Assembly: GCA_016713425.1 (NCBI GenBank)
Contig: JADJPE010000005.1
Location: forward strand, 62,001-126,000
Origin: Deltaproteobacteria bacterium
GTDB lineage: Bacteria > Myxococcota > Kuafuiibacteriia > Kuafuiibacteriales > Kuafuiibacteriaceae
DNA length: 64,000 nucleotides
Reading direction: 5' to 3'
The notes under the pieces are model-generated. The model was not told where the DNA came from and searched no databases. It was given only the letters and a program-made list of their open reading frames with translations. How positions within the stretch are numbered: position 1 is the first letter of the stretch; the number at the start of each line of letters is the position of its first letter. A program made the position numbers and the translations under genes. Of the stretch, positions 11,022 through 25,219 are shown piece after piece.

Positions 11022-11791
11022 TGGGACACATCCGACTCGGCCGGCTTCCTCGTACCAAACGCTGGGCTGAAGTTGTCGAGCTCGTCGGCGGAAGCGCCAG
11101 CTCGGCTGCGGTGGCATCGGCCACCCTCGACGCAGCCGAAGGTGACCTGGCCCGCGCGGCGTCCGACCCCGGCGTCCTCCGTTCGTTCTACCTCCTCACC
11201 CAGCTTCCTGACGCCGCCCGCAGCGAGGACTTCGCAGCGGCGCTACGCGGTCTCGGCATCCAGGTTTCGCGCACACCGTCGACAGCCGAGCTGTCGGCCG
11301 CTTTGTCGGACGCGATCGATCGTCACATCAACTCCACCCGTCGGCGCACGGACCTCGGCGACATGGCGCAGTCGGCCGCGGTGGAGACGCTCGCATCACT
11401 GGTCAGCGGCCGCACCGCGAGCCTGTTCGGCTCAACCCCTGACGACGTTCGCCGCGAGGTCTCGAAGCTCGCCACCGAGAAGCAGTTTGGCACCGTCGCG
11501 CGCGACTTCTTCGCTCGTTTCGCCCAGCGCTTCCTCACCTACTACGTCAGCCGCGAGCTGCCGCAGCACGTAGGGCAGGACAGGCGCTTCGACAGCGCCG
11601 CAGAACAGCGCCGGTTCAACGACGCCCTCGACCTGCACTGCAAGCAGGCCTCCAAGATCGTCGAGAAGTTCGCAGGCACCTGGTACTCGAAGGCGCGCTT
11701 CGAGAAGGACCTATCCGAGGACCGAACCGCACGGTTCGTTGGCTACGCGCTCAAGAAAATGCGTCTTGAGCTGCGGAGGGGGGATGCATGA
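11021..11791 (+). CDS. QatB-like partner of the QueC-family protein
   Basis: A 256-residue protein of the kind found next to QatC-like genes. The N-terminus is M-G-HIRLGRLPRTKRW, so residue 2 is Gly. As I recall, recent work on type IV CBASS and Qat systems found that the QueC-like enzyme attaches a deazaguanine to an N-terminal Gly of its partner, so this Gly is a candidate acceptor. The rest is helical, with no catalytic motif I can see (ASLVSGRTASLFGSTPDDVRRE in the middle, conserved-looking FAGTWYSKARFEKD near the end). It overlaps the LexA-like gene by one base and the QatC-like gene by ATGA. QatA and QatD are absent. The QatB label is by context and N-terminus, not by alignment. Confidence 0.6.
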   Translation: MGHIRLGRLPRTKRWAEVVELVGGSASSAAVASATLDAAEGDLARAASDPGVLRSFYLLTQLPDAARSEDFAAALRGLGIQVSRTPSTAELSAALSDAIDRHINSTRRRTDLGDMAQSAAVETLASLVSGRTASLFGSTPDDVRREVSKLATEKQFGTVARDFFARFAQRFLTYYVSRELPQHVGQDRRFDSAAEQRRFNDALDLHCKQASKIVEKFAGTWYSKARFEKDLSEDRTARFVGYALKKMRLELRRGDA

Positions 11792-13851
11792 CCTCCTCCG
11801 CGGACGAGCGCTGGATCCTTTGTGGCGGGGCGAATCACGCCTCTGCTCCCGAGGACGCCTTGCGTCTCGCCGTGTCTGGGTCGGACGCCAACCTGACCGT
11901 CGACATCGAAGGGTTGGCTACGAACCTGATCGCGAACATCCCGCCGGTCATGAAGGACCTGGTGCGAGTCGCGTCGTACGTCATCGCCGCCGACCAGGCA
12001 TTTGAGCGCGGCGACGCTGACCGGATCGACCTCGGCGACAAGTGGCGCCGCGACCTGCATTTCGCCATCGCCGTCGAGGAGCCGGACCTATGGAGCTCCC
12101 AGGAGATGGTCGAGGTTCTGCAGTCGACGTTGGGCTTTCTCTCCGACGACAACTACAGCTTCGAGTTCCAGTCGGTCGCCAACCGCGACCCCGAGCAGCT
12201 CAAGTTTACGGGACCCGACGGCGAACCCTTCGCTGGTGGCTGGAATAACATCGATGCGGTGCAGCTTTTCTCCGGCGGCATGGACTCGTTCGGCGGTGCG
12301 GTACAGGCCCTCGGCATCGACAAGCAGAATCCCGTGCTGGTCAGCCATCGAAGCGCACCGAAGACCTGGAAGACGCAACGCGAGCTCGTCGGCGATCTGC
12401 AGACCTGGGCCTCGCGAGGCGCGATCCCGCACGTCGGCATCCAGGTCCACAAGCACGACAAGGCCCTGCGCAAAGAGCGAACCCAGCGCTCGCGATCATT
12501 CCTCTACGCTGCGATGGCGGGCACCGTCGCCCACATCATCGGCCACGACAAGATTCGCTTCTACGAGAACGGCATCACCAGCTTCAACCTGCCCATCTCG
12601 CCGCAGATCGTCGGTGCCCGCGCAACCCGGACCACCCACCCCAAGGTGCTGCTCGGCTTCTCCCAGATCATCAGTCTCGCGCGCGGCAAGACCATGGCGG
12701 TTGAGAACCCCTTCGAGTTGAAGACTCGGGCCGAGGTACTCGACGTCATCAAGGGGGCTGGGGCCGCCGGCATGCTCCGCCACACCGTGAGCTGCGCCCA
12801 TATTCACCGGAGCAGCACCATGCATCCCCACTGTGGTGTCTGCTCGCAGTGCATCGACCGGCGCTTCTCCGTGCTCGCGCGTAGCCTCGAAGAGGAAGAC
12901 CCCGAGGACGGCTATGCCGTCGACCTCATCAAGGGCGACTGGAAGAAGGACGGCGACCGAGCTCTCGTGCTCGATTACATCGATGCCGCCGACAAGTTCA
13001 CCTCGTTCGCGCACGCCGATCGTTTTCTCGGCGGCTACGGCGAAGCCGCGCGCGCCATCCCGGCGATGATGGAGCTGTCCGGGCAGGATGGCGACGCCGT
13101 CGCCAAGAACATCTTCGAGATGCACCAGAGGCACGGCAAGGATGTTGGCCGCGTCATCTCCGAAACGATGGCCAAGCTGGCCAAGTGCATCCGCACACCG
13201 GGCGGACTGTCATCCGAGTCGTTGCCCACCATTCTCTTCGCACGCGGCCAGCAGAACCCCGGCAGTAACCCGGCCTTCGACGCCGACCCGGCACTCAAGG
13301 TGGAGAGCGAGTATGTCTTTCGTCAGTTCGGCCAGAACTGGACGGTGCGGTTCCGCGGGGGCACGGCGTTCTCGCTGAAGCCGACGAAGGGGCTCACCCA
13401 TATCCATACATTGCTGCAGCGGCCCGGCGAGACGCTTGATGCCTTCGCCATGATCGACATCGTGGAAGGCAACCCCGTCGCATCTCGCCCGATGGCGACG
13501 GCGATGGGCGCGGACGACGAGACGATCAAGAGCGTCCGCGAAGCCTACGAGAAGCTGAAGGAGCAACGGGACGAGGCCGAGGAATTCTCCGACGAAGACA
13601 CCGTCGCGAAGTGCGACGACGAGATCGAGAAGCTCGCGAACTACCTCACCGCGGAGACCGGGATCGGCGGCAAGAAGCGTCGCGAGAACCCGGAGCAGAA
13701 GAAGGCGAGGATGACCGTGACCAACGCGATCACTCGTGCGCTCAAGACCATCGAGAAAGCCAACAAGCCCTGCGCCAAGTACCTGCGCGAGCAGATCAAG
13801 ACCGGCTTCTTCCTCAAATACCGCGACACCGGCGTGGCCTGGGAGTCGTAG
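11788..13851 (+). CDS. QatC-like protein: QueC-family ATP pyrophosphatase with helical C-terminal domain
   Basis: A 687-residue protein, about three times the length of housekeeping QueC. The PP-loop SGGMDS (residues 162-167) binds ATP. A Cys set (SCAH near 333, then CGVCSQC near 348-354) matches the structural zinc site of QueC. QueC makes 7-cyano-7-deazaguanine; QatC relatives work in phage defence with QatB. No other queuosine genes (queD, queE, queF) are nearby, which argues against a housekeeping role. Residues about 560-687 form a separate charged helical domain with a coiled coil (EKLKEQRDEAEEF) and a segment ARMTVTNAITRALKTIEK that recalls C-terminal helical modules of bacterial signalling ATPases. 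It is the last gene of a three-gene coupled operon. Confidence 0.75.
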   Translation: MTSSADERWILCGGANHASAPEDALRLAVSGSDANLTVDIEGLATNLIANIPPVMKDLVRVASYVIAADQAFERGDADRIDLGDKWRRDLHFAIAVEEPDLWSSQEMVEVLQSTLGFLSDDNYSFEFQSVANRDPEQLKFTGPDGEPFAGGWNNIDAVQLFSGGMDSFGGAVQALGIDKQNPVLVSHRSAPKTWKTQRELVGDLQTWASRGAIPHVGIQVHKHDKALRKERTQRSRSFLYAAMAGTVAHIIGHDKIRFYENGITSFNLPISPQIVGARATRTTHPKVLLGFSQIISLARGKTMAVENPFELKTRAEVLDVIKGAGAAGMLRHTVSCAHIHRSSTMHPHCGVCSQCIDRRFSVLARSLEEEDPEDGYAVDLIKGDWKKDGDRALVLDYIDAADKFTSFAHADRFLGGYGEAARAIPAMMELSGQDGDAVAKNIFEMHQRHGKDVGRVISETMAKLAKCIRTPGGLSSESLPTILFARGQQNPGSNPAFDADPALKVESEYVFRQFGQNWTVRFRGGTAFSLKPTKGLTHIHTLLQRPGETLDAFAMIDIVEGNPVASRPMATAMGADDETIKSVREAYEKLKEQRDEAEEFSDEDTVAKCDDEIEKLANYLTAETGIGGKKRRENPEQKKARMTVTNAITRALKTIEKANKPCAKYLREQIKTGFFLKYRDTGVAWES

Positions 13852-14009
13852 CGCTCCTTCGGCGGCAAGGCGCTGCTGCGCCCGGAACCGCCTAATCTTG
13901 CGCCCGAATTCTGCCGCTACGCCGTTTGTAACGACTGCAACGCCCTGAGTTGCGCCTCCGGTGTGAGGCGTCCGGGAAGTCCCCGGCGCCCTGACAACCG
14001 GAGGACAAG

Positions 14010-14225
14010 ATGCAGACAGAATCAGGGCAGCAAAACTCTCAATGGCGATGCCGCAAGTGCGGCGCGCTCCTCGGCGTCGCCGACGATGACCACGTCGAGA
14101 TTCGCTACAAGACCGCGGTCTACCGCGTTCGTGGCGAGCTCGCGACCGACTGCCGCAAGTGCGGCACCGCGAACTTCGTCGACACCCGCAACGTGCAGCC
14201 TCGTCGTGAACGGAGGTGTGCGTAG
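14010..14225 (+). CDS. Com-like zinc-ribbon protein
   Basis: A 71-residue protein with two CxxC pairs, WRCRKCGALL and TDCRKCGTANF, separated by a strand-rich spacer, a typical four-Cys zinc ribbon. The layout and position recall Com of phage Mu, an RNA-binding translational activator of mom, but no mom gene is visible. GGAGG lies six bases before ATG. It could equally be a small transcription or primase accessory factor. Confidence 0.6.
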   Translation: MQTESGQQNSQWRCRKCGALLGVADDDHVEIRYKTAVYRVRGELATDCRKCGTANFVDTRNVQPRRERRCA

Positions 14226-14382
14226 CCGTGATGACCGTGCCGTCGTCACGGTGGTCGTGACCGCGGCTGTTTGATCCCAACAACCACTAACTGACCGGCA
14301 ACGCCAGAGGCTCCTCGAGGCCCATCGGCACCGCGCTCCGACAAGGACGCGCCGATGGCCACCGCCGCGAGCGGAGGAGCCC

Positions 14383-15321
14383 ATGGGCCTTCATCAGATG
14401 AAGTGCGCCCTCAGAGGTGAGGTGCGTGCAGAGAGAAACCAGAAGCGATTCGAAGAAGCCAAGAAACACCAACTCGAGCTGCAAGATCACGAGACCGTGC
14501 TCAGCGTGCTTGCCGTCCTCGGGGACGAGTCGGCGCTGCGGTACGCGGAGAAGGAGGCGCTCACCCGGGCGCTGCTGCGCGAGCACAAGCGACGGCCGCA
14601 CCCGTTCTGGAACGCGGTGCTCGTCGTCGCCTTCTACCCGATGCTGGCCCGCTTGCGGGGTCGCATCTACGGCGACGCGGTTCCGGGCGACGACCTCGAT
14701 CAGATCATCCTCGCCGCGTTCTTCGAGGTGGTCCGCGGCTTCCCGCTGTCGCAGCGACGCGACCGCACCTGCATGTATCTGCGCCAGATGACGCAGCGGC
14801 AGGTGTTCAAGCTGCTGCGGTCCGAGCAGCGCCAGCTCGAGCAGATGCGCTTCGACGATCCGGAGGACGTCTCGCGCCGGCAGAACGACCTCGAGTCCGT
14901 GGGCCAGGGCGCGAGCTGGCCCGAGACCAAGCCCGAGCGCGGACGTCGACGGGATCCGAAGGAGAGCGCGGCCCTGGTCTCGTTCTTGGTGGAGCACGCC
15001 GGACACATTCTGGATGGGGACAAGCTCGAGCTGGTGGTCGCCACCCTCGTGCGCGGCGAGCTGCTCACCTCGTACGTCGATCGCATCCACCCGGAGCTGT
15101 CCCCTTCCGAGCGGCGGCGAACCTACCAACGCATCAAGCGGCGGCACTCACGCGCCATCGCGCGACTGCGGGAGGTGCTCGCCGAGCTTCGGGTCGATTT
15201 GGAGTGTCCCCAAACTGCGTGTCCCCGCTCGACCCCCACCCAGGCTTTGACCTCCTGTGACTCAGCAAGCCCGCCGCTCGGCGGCAAGAGCTGGGCCCGC
15301 AAAGGAGGTCAGAAACCATGA
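14383..15321 (+). CDS. Sigma-factor-like protein of the element
   Basis: A 312-residue protein with the helical pattern of sigma-70-family region 2 (FYPMLARLRGRIYGDAVPG, DDLDQIILAAFFEVVRGF, then CMYLRQMTQRQVFKLL, residues about 85-150) and a C-terminal helix pair resembling region 4 (LSPSERRRTYQRIKRRHSRA, about 245-270). The linker is long and charged. GGAGG five bases before ATG fixes the start. The last 40 residues (from about CPQTACPRSTP) look like accidental read-through, since this stretch also contains promoter-like boxes for the next gene. An element-encoded sigma factor could read the bipartite motif found before the leftward genes. Identity rests on pattern, not on alignment. Confidence 0.5.
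   Translation: MGLHQMKCALRGEVRAERNQKRFEEAKKHQLELQDHETVLSVLAVLGDESALRYAEKEALTRALLREHKRRPHPFWNAVLVVAFYPMLARLRGRIYGDAVPGDDLDQIILAAFFEVVRGFPLSQRRDRTCMYLRQMTQRQVFKLLRSEQRQLEQMRFDDPEDVSRRQNDLESVGQGASWPETKPERGRRRDPKESAALVSFLVEHAGHILDGDKLELVVATLVRGELLTSYVDRIHPELSPSERRRTYQRIKRRHSRAIARLREVLAELRVDLECPQTACPRSTPTQALTSCDSASPPLGGKSWARKGGQKP
15220..15252 (+). promoter_or_regulatory. Variant of the bipartite motif in plus orientation
   Basis: TGTCCCC, 16 bases, GGCTTTGACC, in the read-through tail of the sigma-like gene and 65 bases before the next start. It differs from the four leftward copies by one base of spacing and two bases in the second block. It may be a weaker or diverged site, or chance. Confidence 0.3.
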
Positions 15322-15560
15322 GCACCAAGGACCAGCGACCGGCGCTCACCCGCGCCTTTCGAGAAGTGACGCTCAGCCTCATCGGGCTCTTCGAGCTCTA
15401 TGACGCCGAGCCCGAGCTCATGGAGGCGACGGCCGATGCCCTCGGTCGCGTCTTCCGAGCGCACCTCAACCGCTCGGGCCCGCGCCCGAACGACGAGGCG
15501 AAGAGCGCCCTGCACGGACTGCTCGACGAGATGGATTCCCTGGCTGCCGAGGCGGCCTGA
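15318..15560 (+). CDS. Small acidic phage protein of unknown function
   Basis: An 80-residue, mostly helical protein (FREVTLSLIGLFELYDAEPE, then a Glu-rich C-terminus) without membrane segments or cysteines. A strong GGAGG precedes the ATG. It starts four bases before the end of the sigma-like frame and lies at the head of the replication genes. No family recognised. Confidence 0.55.
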   Translation: MSTKDQRPALTRAFREVTLSLIGLFELYDAEPELMEATADALGRVFRAHLNRSGPRPNDEAKSALHGLLDEMDSLAAEAA

Positions 15561-15590
15561 ACAAGCAACCCAACACGGAGGACCAAGGAA

Positions 15591-17767
<2,177 letters not shown>

Positions 17768-17801
17768 AGCACGCCTTCAGACCAAGGCGCGGGGGTAGCC
17801 A

Positions 17802-20900
<3,099 letters not shown>

Positions 20901-21031
20901 CCTCGCACGCGATGATCGGGGCGCCGCAACCAGTCGACTCCTCTGGGGATTCCGAGTTGCTTTACCGCCCAGAGAACGCCTCCATGGCTCTGAGAGCCGG
21001 GCAGACCGAGCCCGGCCAACGGAGGCAAGAG

Positions 21032-21567
21032 ATGACACCAGCTTCAGCACAACGCGCAAACCAACGGGCCCTCGTCGACGTCGCGACCGAGCTCGACGCG
21101 GTGGCCAACATGACCGCAGGTGAGCTCGCCGAGAAGTATCGCGAGGTTTTCGGCGAGCCCACGCGCTCGCGCAACAAGGCCTACCTGCAGAAGAAGCTCT
21201 CCTGGCGCATTCAGGAGCTGGCCGAGGGTGGGCTATCACCTCGCGCAGTCGAACGCATCGAGGAGCTGGCCGTGTTCGCGCCGGCCCGGTGGCGACCGCT
21301 GATCGGCAAACCGCGGCCCGAGCCCCAGTCGAACGAGTCCAAGCGAGACCCCCGACTGCCCGAGCCGGGCACGGTGGTGTGCCGCGAATGGGCCGGCGAA
21401 GATCACCAGGTGATCGTTCGCGAAGATGACTTCGAGTACGCCGGCCGCCGCTACGCGACGCTGTCCCGGGTCGCCCGCGAGATCACCGGCACCAACTGGA
21501 ACGGCTACCTGTTCTTTCGGCTGCAGAAGCGAAGCCGGACCCGGAGCACCCCGGAGGCGACCGACGC

Positions 21568-21571
<4 letters not shown>
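21032..21571 (+). CDS. DUF2924 protein linked to the serine recombinase
   Basis: A 179-residue basic protein. The pattern AGELAEKYREVFGEPTRSRNKAYL, then LQKKLSWRIQELAEGGLS, and a C-terminal half with REWAGEDHQVIVREDDFEYAGRRYATLSRVAREITGT matches DUF2924, which regularly precedes large serine recombinases in integrative elements. GGAGG six bases before ATG gives the start; the longer upstream frame is read-through. Its stop overlaps the recombinase start (ATGA). It may be a DNA-binding directionality or accessory factor; no function is proven that I know of. Confidence 0.82.
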
Positions 21572-23204
<1,633 letters not shown>

Positions 23205-23208
<4 letters not shown>

Positions 23209-23681
23209 ACAACGAAGCTGCCGCGACCACCAGCGCAGCCGCCGATGCCACCGAGCCTGAGGAAGACGGCGCCCTCGTCTTCACCGGCCAGCTCTTCCGC
23301 AAGCGCAGGGGCCGTCGTTTCGTCTTCACCGAAGAGGCACCAGCACCACCCGAACCACCCCCCGAGCCCGTGCGACGCCCGGCCCGTGTGGCCCAGATGC
23401 TGGCCTTCGCCCATGGCCTGAACGCAGCCATCGACCGGGGCGACTTCCGCGACCAGGCCGACGCAGCTCGACACTTCCAGCTCACCCGGGCCCGGATTAC
23501 CCAGCTGATGAACCTCACCCACCTGGCCCCCGACATCCAAGAGCAGGTGCTGTTCCTGGAGGCCGTGGACGGCCGGGAGCCGATGAGCGAGCGGGACCTG
23601 CGGACGGTGATCGGCGCGGGGGACTGGGGCGCGCAGCGAGCACTGTGGCTACTCGGTACCTGGAGCCATCGAAGTTCCTGA
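23205..23681 (+). CDS. ParB/KorB-like HTH protein at the element end
   Basis: A 158-residue protein. The first 65 residues are acidic then Pro-rich; residues 70-105 form a helix-turn-helix (DQADAARHFQLTRARITQLM) of the kind in ParB/KorB. The rest is helical (LAPDIQEQVLFLEAVDG). It overlaps the recombinase gene by ATGA and is the last gene of the element. Such proteins often accompany DUF2924 and large serine recombinases, probably as DNA-binding accessory factors. Its 3' end overlaps, on the other strand, the truncated multicopper-oxidase fragment, so the final codons may lie at or near the attachment site. Confidence 0.72.
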
Positions 23682-23831
23682 CATTCCCGACGCTGCCGAC
23701 GCCGGAGGCAGCGGGTCGTTTCTGCTTCGGGCAAGCTCCGACGCGGCCACGACGGCTATGACCAAAAGAGATAGAACGACAAGCCACATTCTTCGGCGAT
23801 TGCTCTGCGGTTCGCACTTTGGACAGCTCAT
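23649..23831 (-). pseudogene. Truncated start of a second multicopper oxidase, cut at the element boundary
   Basis: Sixty codons begin MSCPKCEPQSNRRR and run into a membrane segment (MWLVVLSLLVIAVVAAS). The intact multicopper oxidase at 44607 begins MSCPKCGPSSKRR with a membrane segment at the same place, so the two share an N-terminus. The ATG overlaps the stop of a methyltransferase gene as ATGA; the intact oxidase is also coupled to a methyltransferase gene (GTGA). The frame then stops close to where the element's last gene ends on the other strand. The simplest reading is that the element integrated into this oxidase gene and its remainder lies beyond the left end of the element. A stand-alone small membrane protein is the alternative. 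Confidence 0.65.
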
Positions 23832-24520
23832 GGCGAGCCCTCGCGATGCTGGTCATGAGTGTCCGACAGGTTCGCAGGCGTGGGGAGTGCCCTTGCCTCG
23901 ATGCGCTTCACGACATCCAGAGACAGGTTGGTGTCAGCGACGTCGATAAATCCGGCGCGACGCACATTGTCGACCGTATCGCGATCGATGTGGGCGCCCC
24001 AGATGTGGAGTGGAATGGGGTCAAGCCACTGCATGAGGCGCCGCAGCACCGGGCGTTGCGATGCCACGTGCTCAACCAGCAGAAGCTGACCTCCGGGCTT
24101 CAGCACGCGCTTCGCCTCGGTGAGACCGAGCACGGGATCCGGGACCGAGCAAAACAGGAAAGTCGCTACCACGACATCGAAGCTTGCATCGGCGTATGAG
24201 AGCACTTGTGCGTCCCCCACCTCCAGCCGGACTGTCGCACTGAGACGTTCGGCCCTGTGCCGCGCGCGGGCAAGCATCCGTTCGGAGATGTCCATGGCCA
24301 CGACATCGCGGCCCTCGGGGTAGTAGCGGATGTTCTTGCCGGTCCCAACGCCCAGTTCGAGGACTCGGCCGGTCCCGACCCGCGACCACAAGTCGCGGCG
24401 CCAGCGACGAGCGCGCCACTCCATCATCCACTCAAGTGCATCGTAGATGGGCGCGATGCGATCATAGCGCTGTCGCGTCAGGCGTGTCTCACGCGTATCC
24501 GTGGCGAGCTGAGAGGTCAT
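23828..24520 (-). CDS. Class I SAM-dependent methyltransferase (UbiE/PmtA-like)
   Basis: A 230-residue soluble methyltransferase. It has RYDRIAPIYDALEW near the start, the SAM-binding motif VLELGVGTGKN (near 52), an acidic end of strand 2 (VVAMDISERML), motif II DASFDVVVATF and motif post-III VLKPGGQLLLVEH. It resembles phospholipid N-methyltransferases and small type-11 methyltransferases. It is the last intact gene of the ATPase operon, 42 bases after the AAA_28 gene, and its stop overlaps the truncated oxidase. A role in membrane lipid or metal-adduct methylation in copper stress is possible; the substrate cannot be read from the sequence. Confidence 0.78.
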   Translation of the reverse strand: MTSQLATDTRETRLTRQRYDRIAPIYDALEWMMEWRARRWRRDLWSRVGTGRVLELGVGTGKNIRYYPEGRDVVAMDISERMLARARHRAERLSATVRLEVGDAQVLSYADASFDVVVATFLFCSVPDPVLGLTEAKRVLKPGGQLLLVEHVASQRPVLRRLMQWLDPIPLHIWGAHIDRDTVDNVRRAGFIDVADTNLSLDVVKRIEARALPTPANLSDTHDQHREGSP

Positions 24521-24562
24521 CCTGGCGCCTCGGATCTTCGGGAGCGAGGCATGAGGATTGGG

Positions 24563-25219
24563 CTAGGAGTCATCGCTCGGTCCCGCCAAGCCCGGAATCT
24601 CATGGCTCCTGCAGCACTCAGGCATTTCCTGCCACAGAAACTCAAGCGCTTGCGCAGCTTTCTTGATGAAGCTCTCGGCGGGCTCGACAACAAAGCGGCG
24701 CGGGTGCTCCGACCAGGCCTGCGCGATCTTGTCATCGATGACGCTGGCTTCGGCGGCCGTCTCGATACGCAGTGGGTTTTCATGATTGTACCCGGTTGCT
24801 TCCGTCGGAGTGCGAAGGTGAATCACCGCGGCGTAGCGGGCGATCTGGTTGGCGAGCGAAGTCCCCACCGTGTCCCAGAGATCTTCCGGACCTGGCCAGT
24901 ACGCCAGCCCGTCTACGGTACCGCGGTCGCACAAGACGACCGCAGCCGTCTCGGCCATCGCCGCTGCTTCAAGCTCCCGTTGGACGTAGAAGATGGCGCG
25001 CTGGGCTGCCCTCAGCGTCTCGCCCTCCGTTCTCCGCGGAAAGCCACCACCGAATATGATGCCGGCGGCCTCCGGCAGAACCTTCACGTGCACGCAAAAG
25101 GATTGCCGAATGAGCTCGAGGACCGCCGTCTTTCCCGCGCCCGGTCCGCCCGTCAGCACGACCCTCTTGGGCGTGTGTCGTACGCTGCATGGGCAGAGCT
25201 GGCCGACGGACTTTCTCAC
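24563..25219 (-). CDS. AAA_28-type ATPase/kinase-like protein
   Basis: About 218 residues. The P-loop VLTGGPGAGKTAVLELI is near residue 18; a VLCDRGTVDGLAYW strand gives the Walker B or kinase-type Asp; later segments (IHLRTPTEATGYN, RRFVVEP) match AAA_28, a family of small NTP-binding proteins related to nucleoside kinases. GTG at 25219 overlaps the preceding stop as GTGA and is chosen over an ATG at 25366, which would lie inside the nuclease gene. It belongs to the long ATPase operon. No partner specific to metals is known to me. Confidence 0.72.
   Translation of the reverse strand: MRKSVGQLCPCSVRHTPKRVVLTGGPGAGKTAVLELIRQSFCVHVKVLPEAAGIIFGGGFPRRTEGETLRAAQRAIFYVQRELEAAAMAETAAVVLCDRGTVDGLAYWPGPEDLWDTVGTSLANQIARYAAVIHLRTPTEATGYNHENPLRIETAAEASVIDDKIAQAWSEHPRRFVVEPAESFIKKAAQALEFLWQEMPECCRSHEIPGLAGPSDDS

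Noticed and set aside
11788..13851. Queuosine or archaeosine biosynthesis by a QueC enzyme
   Set aside because: No queD, queE, queF, tgt or related genes nearby; length and partner gene fit QatC instead.
15220..15252. A fifth full copy of the bipartite motif
   Set aside because: Spacing differs by one base and two positions mismatch, and it overlaps coding sequence; listed only as a weak variant.
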